Shown here: positions 24,586 through 32,201 of the stretch, piece by piece
Layout: each line of letters opens with the position of its first letter
How positions within the stretch are numbered: the first letter of the stretch is position 1
Source: Flavobacterium sp. SH_e
GTDB lineage: Bacteria; Bacteroidota; Bacteroidia; Flavobacteriales; Flavobacteriaceae
Reading direction: 5' to 3'
Assembly: GCF_025717045.1 (NCBI RefSeq)
Contig: NZ_JAOVZN010000003.1
Location: forward strand, 124,001 to 188,000
Length of the DNA: 64,000 nt
The notes under the pieces: generated by a model
The model's database searches: none
What the model was told of the DNA's origin: nothing
What the model saw: the letters and a program-made list of their open reading frames with translations, nothing else
Position numbers and translations under genes: made by a program

Positions 24586-25638
24586 TTATAGACTAAGTTC
24601 AAAAGAGGTATGTTTGATATATTTTCTATCATAAGTATATAAAACATGTATTTTTTTGTCTGTTGTCTGGATTATGGCTGGATAACTGAACTCTCCTTTT
24701 TCTTGTTTTTCAAGATCAAATAGTTTTTTCCAGTTCAAGCCATCATTAGAATATTCAACATCTAAAATGTTTCGTCCGTTAAACCAATCTTTTCCAATTG
24801 GCAGCGGATTATTTACCAATAAAAACATTTTATTGTTGACAGTTAAAACATCAATACCAGAATTTGAATTGACCACATTTATGGTATTCGTACGAATCCA
24901 ACTTTTTCCATTATCCCCAGACCAGCTAGAAACTACTTTATTGTGTTTGCTTCGAGACAACATTTGGATATCAGTTGAACTATGAATTAAAAATGTCGGC
25001 TGAATTACATCTAAGTTTTGATTGTTTTCTACCGCAATTTTCTTCCAAGAATCTGTTGCTTCTGTATATTCTTCTACGTGTATGCGCCATTCGTCTGTGT
25101 TTACACTTTCTGTACTGCTTCCACATAAAATTACACCTGGAGTTGTTTCGATAGGTTTGTTACGAATTGGCCCTAAAATTCCGTCTGGAAGATATTTTTG
25201 TTCTCCCCAAGTTGTTCCATTGTCTTTTGATACAATCATAGCGCCAAACCATTCTCTAGGATTTTTGCCAATTTTATAAAATAAATATAAGTTCTGACTT
25301 TTGCTTTTAAAAAGAACAGGATTCCAACATGGAAGCGTATCTCCATTTTTAATCAAAGGCTGAATTAAATTTTTAGGCGAAGACCATTTTTTATCTTTAT
25401 AAGCCGAAATATAAATTCCGACATCTTTTGCGCCTTCGTATTTTCCTCCAAACCAAGCAGCTAAAATCTCATTTGGTTTATATTCAACCAAAGTTGATGC
25501 GTGACTATTAGTCGTAACTGGAGGATCTGCAATATAACTGCTTTCAATATTTACTGCTTTTGTCTGTGCTTTTATTCCATTCGAAAAAAGAAGAATTGCT
25601 AGTACAGCTACTGCAGTATATTTTGTTTTTGATATCAT
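24586..25638 (-). CDS. Sialidase-like BNR-repeat protein
   Basis: A 350-residue exported protein (signal peptide MISKTKYTAVAVLAILLFSNG) with a six-bladed propeller fold predicted from Asp boxes SKDNGTTW and SGDNGKSW and a looser YSNDGLNW. The N-terminal blade has SHASTLVEY followed by AAWFGG, typical of the predicted-neuraminidase group COG4692 / BNR_2. The FRIP motif of classical GH33 sialidases is not seen, so sialic acid cleavage is uncertain and another exo-glycosidase activity is possible. It lies in the glycan locus between the MFS transporter (93 bp upstream) and the M28 peptidase (20 bp downstream). Confidence 0.75.
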   Translation of the reverse strand: MISKTKYTAVAVLAILLFSNGIKAQTKAVNIESSYIADPPVTTNSHASTLVEYKPNEILAAWFGGKYEGAKDVGIYISAYKDKKWSSPKNLIQPLIKNGDTLPCWNPVLFKSKSQNLYLFYKIGKNPREWFGAMIVSKDNGTTWGEQKYLPDGILGPIRNKPIETTPGVILCGSSTESVNTDEWRIHVEEYTEATDSWKKIAVENNQNLDVIQPTFLIHSSTDIQMLSRSKHNKVVSSWSGDNGKSWIRTNTINVVNSNSGIDVLTVNNKMFLLVNNPLPIGKDWFNGRNILDVEYSNDGLNWKKLFDLEKQEKGEFSYPAIIQTTDKKIHVLYTYDRKYIKHTSFELSL

Positions 25639-25731
25639 TTTATTATTTTTTATTTTTTTTTAGATGAAAGAAGCAAAAAGAAAAACTTAGAAAGTAAAAA
25701 TCTTGTCTCTTGCTTCTAAAACATCTTAAAT

Positions 25732-27063
25732 CTAACTATTCTTCAAGCCTACTTTGTGTCCAGCAATTGCATAATATAAAATAAAGATGTAGCATGGAAG
25801 TAAAATCCAATACCCTTTTGTTGAAGCGCTTGCTGTAGCATTTACTTCGCTAATACCTTGTGCTATAAGATCTGCTTTTGTACCATCAACAAATTTTCCA
25901 TACAGTGGCGGAATAACAGCTCCACCTGAAATTGCCATTACGAGAAGAGCCGCTCCAGTTTTTGTAAATTTTCCAAGTCCATTTAGCGTAAGTGGCCAAA
26001 CTGCTGGCCAAACCAAAGCATTTGCGATTCCTAAACCAGCAACAAATAAAACAGATGTAAATCCAGTTGAAAATACGATACAGAAAGACAAAATAATTCC
26101 TAAAACTGCACTAACTCTTAAAGCTAAAGCTTGTGTAATGTATTTCGGAATTAAAAATGCTCCCAAAGCGTAAGTTGCAACCATTGCCAATAGAGTAAAT
26201 GTGGTGAAAAATTTAGCATCAGCAGCAGGAAATCCTAAAGCGATTCCGTAAGCGATAATGGTGTCACCAGCAATTACTTCTACTCCAACGTACATAAACA
26301 ACGTTAATACTCCAAGCCAAAGATGCGGAAACTGAAAAATACTCGTTTTTGCTGTTTGTCCTTCTTTTGCTTCTTCAATTGGTGCCGCTTCTACATTTGG
26401 AAGCGGTGCTTTACGAATTAATATTCCCAAAATAAACAAAACGACAGCCATAGAAATATAAGGTACTACTACGCTGTCTGCCATATTATTCAGTAAAATA
26501 TTCTTTTCAAAAACACTAACTTTACTTAGTTTTTCCTGAATTTCATCGATTCCAGATAATAAAATTGATCCGAAAATAAGTGAACCTAAAGCTCCTGCAA
26601 TTTTATTACAAATTCCCATAATAGAAATTCGTTTTGCAGCACTTTCAATTGGTCCTAAAATAGTAATATATGGATTTGAAGCGGTTTGCAATAAAGTCAT
26701 TCCAGCTCCTTGAATAAAAATTCCAGTTAAGAACATCCAATACGTTCTAGCTTCGGCAGCGGGAATAAAAATTAAAGCTCCAAGTCCCATGATGAATAAT
26801 CCTAGAGACATTCCTTTTTTATAGCCAATTTTAGCCAAAATATAAGATGCGGGAAGCGCCATAACCACAAACGAAATATAAGATGCCGAAGCAACTAATA
26901 GTGATTGTGCAGAGGTCAATTCGTTAATGGTTTTCATAAACGGAATCAAAGCGCCATTGATCCAGGTTACGAATCCAAAAATGAAAAATAGACTTGCAAT
27001 TATTAATATTGGTACTAAGGTTGGTTTGGTTTGTGAGGAGTTAGTGGTATTTGCGTTAACCAT
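25732..27063 (-). CDS. Sugar:H+ symporter of the FucP/NagP-like MFS group
   Basis: A 443-residue inner-membrane protein with 12 predicted helices. The first helix region FGFVTWINGALIPFMK is the signature of the fucose-galactose-glucose:H+ symporter branch (FucP, GluP, NagP). Given the two GH29 fucosidases and the GH20 hexosaminidase in the locus, L-fucose or GlcNAc are the likely cargos, but the sequence alone does not choose. It is downstream of susD with a stem-loop at 27175-27198 in between, so it may be partly read through or separately expressed. Confidence 0.88.
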   Translation of the reverse strand: MVNANTTNSSQTKPTLVPILIIASLFFIFGFVTWINGALIPFMKTINELTSAQSLLVASASYISFVVMALPASYILAKIGYKKGMSLGLFIMGLGALIFIPAAEARTYWMFLTGIFIQGAGMTLLQTASNPYITILGPIESAAKRISIMGICNKIAGALGSLIFGSILLSGIDEIQEKLSKVSVFEKNILLNNMADSVVVPYISMAVVLFILGILIRKAPLPNVEAAPIEEAKEGQTAKTSIFQFPHLWLGVLTLFMYVGVEVIAGDTIIAYGIALGFPAADAKFFTTFTLLAMVATYALGAFLIPKYITQALALRVSAVLGIILSFCIVFSTGFTSVLFVAGLGIANALVWPAVWPLTLNGLGKFTKTGAALLVMAISGGAVIPPLYGKFVDGTKADLIAQGISEVNATASASTKGYWILLPCYIFILYYAIAGHKVGLKNS

Positions 27064-27174
27064 TCTTTATTTTATTTAATGTTTTGTGGTTTCGATGATT
27101 TATTGAATTGGAGAAAATCATCATTTAGTTAAAAGAGCATAATGTTGTCAGAAACACTGACATTGTAATAAAAC

Positions 27175-27198
27175 AAAAGGAGAGTTACCTCTCCTTTT
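27175..27198 (-). terminator. Stem-loop after susD
   Basis: Perfect 10-bp arms AAAAGGAGAG (27175-27184) and CTCTCCTTTT (27189-27198) with a 4-nt loop; on the minus strand it is followed by TGTTTTATT. Probable partial terminator between susD and the transporter gene. Confidence 0.75.
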
Positions 27199-27242
27199 GC
27201 GTTTTAAGTAAGGATTGTGTCGATCATTACTCACCAAATTAA

Positions 27243-28829
27243 TTATTTTGTGTCCCACCAAAGTCTAGTTCCACCTGAATCTGGACCTCCTAATTTAGAA
27301 ATTCCGTCTTCAACAGCTTCTTTGTTTGCTGAGTACTCGTTTGTAGTGTAAATAATTCTTTTCATCAAAGATTTACCAACTCCAGCATCTGGATTATCAG
27401 TATTTAAAACTGGATAGATTACTTTAGCATCACTTCTACGTAAATCTGCCCAAGCTTCCCAAGATTCTGGGAAAATTGCTAAGTATTTTTGAACTGCGAT
27501 TTGAGTTCTTTGATCTGCAGTAGATGCAGACCATGCAACTGGCAATTTAACAGGGATATCTCTTAAATCTAAAGTTGGATATAATGTTAAAATGTTTGGT
27601 AATGTTGGTAATGTCGCACCATTGATATATGCATTAACCGTGGCTGCATCTGTTATGTTCCATTGCGCAAGAGATAATCTAATACCTGTTTCATACAAAG
27701 TTTTAGCATCTCCGCCCATATTCCATCCATTTAAAGCTCCTTCTGCTCTGCTTAAATAGTTTTCAGAAGCCATAAAAATTTCAATATTTTTAGATTCGCT
27801 AAGGTTATTAGCTGCGCCATTTCCTAAAACTTCATTATTAAAAGCAGAGAATTTAGTAGTTCCAAATTGATCTTCTAAACCTCCAACAGGATTTCCTCTA
27901 TAAACTCCAGTATCGATTGGGGCAAACCATTTTGATAAACGTGGATCATTGTATCCTACTAAGATACTTTCCATAGAAGCTGTCATTACATAACCCCAAC
28001 TATTAACAATCATGTTTAAGTTGTTTGGAGTAATGTTACTTGCTTTAAAAAACGCACTTTGATCATTTGTTTGCATAACTCCTGCAGCAACAGCAGCTTC
28101 TGCTTGAGTTTTTGCTTTAGCAGCATCTTTATCAGAAATTCTTAAAGCTAAACGTAATCTCATACTATTTCCAAAGATTCTCCATTTATCAACACTTCCA
28201 GCATAAACTCTATCATTTGGAGAAAGAGATGCAACTGTTGTTGCTGAAGTAGAAGACAATGTAGCATTTGCTTCGTCTAATAATTTAAAGAAATCTTCAT
28301 AGATAGATTCTACACTGTCGTAAGGAACTTTATCTTTACCATTACCTGCTTCAGTGTAAGGGATTGGTCCATAAGCATCAACCATTTGGTTGTACATGAA
28401 AACTTTCCAGATTTTTAAAACTGCTAATGCTTCAGCATTTCCTTCAGAAGCTTTAATAGCATTTGCTAAAGCTGGCGCAGCAACTGTATAAAATCTTGTC
28501 CATCCTCTACCTTCGTATCCGTTAACGAACGCATTTCTTTCAGTTCCATATCCACAGTTTAAGTAGTGAATAAAAGTTGAAGACAAAATACCTGTTGCAA
28601 TACCCCAAGTACCTTGATCATCTACACCTGGAGACGAATAAGAACCGTTGTGGATACCTGCATAAAGCGCAGATGCAAATGCTGGTCCTGCAAGGGTTGG
28701 ATCTAATTGACTCTCAGTAAGAGAATTTGGATCTGTATTTATTTCGTCGAAATCTTTTGTACAACTAGAAAAAGTAGATAGCATTGCTAGAGCAACTCCT
28801 AGTGTTTTTATTTTAAAACTATATTTCAT
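27243..28829 (-). CDS. SusD/RagB-like surface glycan-binding lipoprotein
   Basis: A 528-residue lipoprotein: lipobox LSTFSSC with acylated C23, followed by TKDFDE, an acidic cluster like the flavobacterial surface-export signal. The body shows the TPR-rich SusD pattern, including the N-terminal FDEINTDPN segment and the C-terminal region ESWEAWADLRRSD. It forms the lid of the SusC transporter and binds the glycan at the cell surface. It directly follows the SusC-like gene (17 bp gap) and precedes the MFS transporter. Confidence 0.95.
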   Translation of the reverse strand: MKYSFKIKTLGVALAMLSTFSSCTKDFDEINTDPNSLTESQLDPTLAGPAFASALYAGIHNGSYSSPGVDDQGTWGIATGILSSTFIHYLNCGYGTERNAFVNGYEGRGWTRFYTVAAPALANAIKASEGNAEALAVLKIWKVFMYNQMVDAYGPIPYTEAGNGKDKVPYDSVESIYEDFFKLLDEANATLSSTSATTVASLSPNDRVYAGSVDKWRIFGNSMRLRLALRISDKDAAKAKTQAEAAVAAGVMQTNDQSAFFKASNITPNNLNMIVNSWGYVMTASMESILVGYNDPRLSKWFAPIDTGVYRGNPVGGLEDQFGTTKFSAFNNEVLGNGAANNLSESKNIEIFMASENYLSRAEGALNGWNMGGDAKTLYETGIRLSLAQWNITDAATVNAYINGATLPTLPNILTLYPTLDLRDIPVKLPVAWSASTADQRTQIAVQKYLAIFPESWEAWADLRRSDAKVIYPVLNTDNPDAGVGKSLMKRIIYTTNEYSANKEAVEDGISKLGGPDSGGTRLWWDTK

Positions 28830-28846
28830 GATATCTCTTTTTTTAA

Positions 28847-31800
28847 TTAAAATCCGAATTTAACATTAACTCCATAATCTCTTGTTGAAGGAATGTTGAA
28901 AGATTCTATCCCTTGTAAGTTTCCTGTACCTGCTCCAGCTTCTGGGTCAAAATACTTCGCTTTGTTTAAGAAGAAGAATAAGTTTCTACCAACTAATGAG
29001 AAGTCAATACTGCTAAATCCTGAGTTACCTAATAAACGTTTTGGCATTGAGTAACCAAATACAAGCTCTCTTAATCTGATGTTTGTTGCATCGTATACAA
29101 ATGGTTCTGCAATTGGAGTTCTTTGACCGATTGCTGTCCAGTATTGCTCTGCATTAATACTTGTTGTGTTTTGAGTGTAAGTTCCGTTTCCGTTATCAAC
29201 AACACCATCAACAATGATTCCACCATTTCTTCCAGCTAATGTAATATCACTTACCCCTAAACCAGCTTGTCTAGCTTGAGTATATGAAATAACTTCACCA
29301 CCAATTCTGAAATCAACAAGGAAGCTTAAAGAGAAATCTTTATACTTGAAGTTGTTTTTGAAACCTGCAGTCCAATCTGGGTTAAAGTTACCTGCACGAA
29401 CATCAAAACCATTTGTAGCTAAAGGAATACCAGCGCTGTTCACTAAAATTTGTCCAGCATCATTTCTTTGGAAACCTTTAATGTATAAATCACCATACTC
29501 ACCACCTTGAACAACTTTACTTCTAACTAAACGTCCTTCACCAATTACTAATTCATCTCTTCCTTCAAAGATAGATTTTACTTTTGATTTATAAGAAGCA
29601 TAGTTTGCTGTAATATCCCAAGTAAAGTTTTGTGTTTGAATTGGAGTTGCAGTAAGCGTGAACTCCATACCTTTATTTTCAATATCTCCACCGTTTACGA
29701 TAGCTCTAGAATATCCAGAAGATTCAGGAGTGTTGATGTAGAAAATTTGGTTGTTAGTTAGCGTTTTAAAGTATGTGAAATCTAAACCTAAACGGTTGTT
29801 GAAAAATCTAACATCAGCACCAAACTCAGAAGAAGAAGAAATCTCTGGTTTCAAGTTTGGATTAGCTTTTGTACTTTGTCCGTATAACATACCACCGTTA
29901 CCTCCGATGTATGAGAATCTTTGTTGTGTTTGATAAGGATCAGTATCGTTACCAACTTGTGCATAAGAAGCTCTTAATTTTGCAAAACTAATTGCTTCGG
30001 GTAATGTTACCATATCAGAGATAACTGCTGAAAGTCCGAAAGATGGGTAGAAATAGTCATTTGGTAAAGTAGAAGACCAGTCATTTCTAGCTGTTAAATC
30101 TAAGAATAAGTAGTTTCTGAAACCAATTTGTCCAAATCCGTAAACAGAGTTAATTCTTTTTTCTGAAGCTGTAGAAGTAGATTGAACTGTCGCTACGTTA
30201 GATAATGCGAAGAAGTTTCTTTTACTTAAAACACCACCAGAAGTTAAAGATGAACTATTTTGTTGTAATGAACTCACACCTCCATTAAGACCAATAGAGA
30301 AATCTCCAAATTTTTCGCTGTACGCAAGTAAAGCATCTACGTTTAACTCACTTACTGTTTCGTAAGATTCGCTGTAAGATCCCATATTACTATTAAATGC
30401 ATTAGTAGCATATCTGTTTCTTACGTTTTTGTTAGTCATTTGGTCTAAACCAACTCTACCTTGCAAGCTTAAAGTTTTTGTAAACTCATATTTAAGAGAA
30501 GCTAAACCAATAAATCTATTTCTTTTATCTGTACGAGCATCATCTCTTAAGGCAGACCAAAATGGGTTTCCTCCTGGAGATCCAGTTTCATCAACGAAAT
30601 AGTTTACTTGTCTTTGTCCTGCAGCATCGATATATTCGAAATCTTTGTAATCGTTATAAGCGATACTACGAGGTAATAAATAAGCAGATGTTCCGATAGA
30701 CTCTTCACCAGTTCTTAATAAGTTATCGATATCTTGAACGATGTAGTTTGTTTTAGCATCTAAAGTTAATTTATCCGAAATTTTGCTAGTTAATCTTAAG
30801 TTAAGATTGTGTCTGTCCATTTGGTTTCCTCCAACTATACCTTCAGCACGTGTGTTAGTATAAGAGAAATAACCTTGTGCTTTTTCGTTACCAGCTGTAA
30901 CAGTTAAAGTGTTTGCTAAGTTATAACCTGTTTTGTAGAAATCAATAACGTTGTTTGGTTGTGGAGAATAGCTTTGTGTAGCTGGTCCAGCATAATTTGG
31001 GTTACGAACTAGCTGCCATGCTGACACTTGGCTTCCGTCTAATTTTCCTCCCCAGCTAGATGTTGAATTTGCAACATAAACACCATTTGTACCTTGACCA
31101 TACTCGTTTTGTAAGTTCATCAAATTATAAGCAGAAGAAGCCATGAAATTAGATGATAACGAAACTGAAGTTTTTCCTGCTTTACCAGATTTAGTTGTAA
31201 TAACGATTACACCATTTGATGCTCTAGATCCATAAAGAGCTGCTGCAGATGGTCCTTTAAGAACAGTCATCGACGCAATGTCTTCTGGGTTGATGTTAGA
31301 GATACCATCAGGTTGTGTAGTTCCTCCTGTATCAATATCAGGATTAGTTGTTGTTGTTCCGTTACTAATTGGCACACCATCTACAACATAAAGAGGTTGG
31401 TTGTTTCCATTAAGAGATCTGTTACCTCTTAAAGTAATTCTAGAAGAAGATCCAACACCATTAGAAGTAGTAGAGAAGTTAAGACCCGCAACTTTACCAG
31501 AAAGAGAGTTGGCAACGTTTAATGATCTTGCTTCAGAAAGTTCGTCTACTGAAACGTTTTGTGCAGAATAAGTAATAGCTTTTTTCTCTCTCTTAATACC
31601 AAGAGCAGTAACTACTACCTCTCCTAACTGCTGCGTGTCTGCACCTAAAGATACGTTAATTGTAGTTTGTGATCCAACAGCAACTTCTTTTGTAGCAGAT
31701 CCCACATAAGTGAAAACCAAAACTGCTGATTGACCTGGAACGTTAATGCTGTATTTACCATCAAAATCTGATGAAGCACTCGTTTTAGTTCCTTTAACAA

Positions 31801-31933
31801 TAATATTTGCTCCAGGAATCGGAATTCCGCTAACAGCATCTGTTATCGTTCCTTTTACTGTAGTCTGTGCTTGTAGGCTTTGAAACCCAAAAAGGCAGAT
31901 GACCAACAGTAATTTTAGTACGTTTTTAATCAT
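28847..31933 (-). CDS. SusC/RagA-like TonB-dependent transporter
   Basis: A 1028-residue outer-membrane receptor. Signal peptide (about 1-22), then the carboxypeptidase-D-regulatory-like domain (23-105; GTITDAVSGIPIPGANI), the plug with the SusC-type motif ALGIKREKKA and NPEDIASMTVLKGPSAAALYG, and a 22-strand barrel ending in a terminal Phe (VNVKFGF). It imports oligosaccharides or glycan-peptides with TonB energy. There is no N-terminal anti-sigma-interacting extension, so trans-envelope signalling is not expected. It starts the downstream operon SusC-SusD-MFS-sialidase-like-M28; a LacI-like palindrome lies at 32057-32068 upstream. Confidence 0.97.
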   Translation of the reverse strand: MIKNVLKLLLVICLFGFQSLQAQTTVKGTITDAVSGIPIPGANIIVKGTKTSASSDFDGKYSINVPGQSAVLVFTYVGSATKEVAVGSQTTINVSLGADTQQLGEVVVTALGIKREKKAITYSAQNVSVDELSEARSLNVANSLSGKVAGLNFSTTSNGVGSSSRITLRGNRSLNGNNQPLYVVDGVPISNGTTTTNPDIDTGGTTQPDGISNINPEDIASMTVLKGPSAAALYGSRASNGVIVITTKSGKAGKTSVSLSSNFMASSAYNLMNLQNEYGQGTNGVYVANSTSSWGGKLDGSQVSAWQLVRNPNYAGPATQSYSPQPNNVIDFYKTGYNLANTLTVTAGNEKAQGYFSYTNTRAEGIVGGNQMDRHNLNLRLTSKISDKLTLDAKTNYIVQDIDNLLRTGEESIGTSAYLLPRSIAYNDYKDFEYIDAAGQRQVNYFVDETGSPGGNPFWSALRDDARTDKRNRFIGLASLKYEFTKTLSLQGRVGLDQMTNKNVRNRYATNAFNSNMGSYSESYETVSELNVDALLAYSEKFGDFSIGLNGGVSSLQQNSSSLTSGGVLSKRNFFALSNVATVQSTSTASEKRINSVYGFGQIGFRNYLFLDLTARNDWSSTLPNDYFYPSFGLSAVISDMVTLPEAISFAKLRASYAQVGNDTDPYQTQQRFSYIGGNGGMLYGQSTKANPNLKPEISSSSEFGADVRFFNNRLGLDFTYFKTLTNNQIFYINTPESSGYSRAIVNGGDIENKGMEFTLTATPIQTQNFTWDITANYASYKSKVKSIFEGRDELVIGEGRLVRSKVVQGGEYGDLYIKGFQRNDAGQILVNSAGIPLATNGFDVRAGNFNPDWTAGFKNNFKYKDFSLSFLVDFRIGGEVISYTQARQAGLGVSDITLAGRNGGIIVDGVVDNGNGTYTQNTTSINAEQYWTAIGQRTPIAEPFVYDATNIRLRELVFGYSMPKRLLGNSGFSSIDFSLVGRNLFFFLNKAKYFDPEAGAGTGNLQGIESFNIPSTRDYGVNVKFGF

Positions 31934-32056
31934 ATTAGTTGTTTTTTTAGAGTTAATAACATGTTAAATTTAAGAATACAATTTGTTAACGAATCATTAT
32001 TTCGACAAATGACAATTTTCAAAAGGTGTTGGTGAAAGTTTCGCCAATTATTGAAA

Positions 32057-32068
32057 GAAAACGTTTTC
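32057..32068. promoter_or_regulatory. LacI-type operator-like palindrome upstream of the SusC gene
   Basis: GAAAACGTTTTC is a perfect 12-bp palindrome centred on CG, as in many LacI/GalR-family operators. It lies 124 bp before the SusC-like ATG. No LacI-type gene is present in this window. Confidence 0.45.
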
Positions 32069-32095
32069 ATTTGTAATCAAACTCTGCCTTATTTT

Positions 32096-32134
32096 AAAGG
32101 CCAAAATCTATTAATCTAATAGATTTTGGCCTTT
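32096..32134. terminator. Strong stem-loop between GH3 and SusC operons
   Basis: Perfect 18-bp arms at 32096-32113 and 32117-32134 (AAAGGCCAAAATCTATTA and complement) with a 3-nt loop. The T-run is strongest on plus but a short one exists on minus; it likely ends the upstream glycosidase transcript. Confidence 0.75.
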
Positions 32135-32155
32135 TTTAATTGTATTCTTTTTTTT

Positions 32156-32201
32156 AACTAAAAAACGTTCAAAATTATTCTGTGTTTAACGTTTTTTAGT
32201 T
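32156..32201. repeat. 14-bp inverted repeat overlapping the GH3 stop codon
   Basis: Perfect arms AACTAAAAAACGTT (32156-32169) and AACGTTTTTTAGTT (32188-32201) separated by 18 bp. The right arm includes the GH3 stop. Each arm contains AACGTT. It could be a second transcript-end hairpin or a regulator site. Confidence 0.6.

Noticed and set aside
31645..31839. Minus-strand open frame in the SusC N-terminal region
   Set aside because: It is an out-of-frame shadow of the SusC coding sequence.
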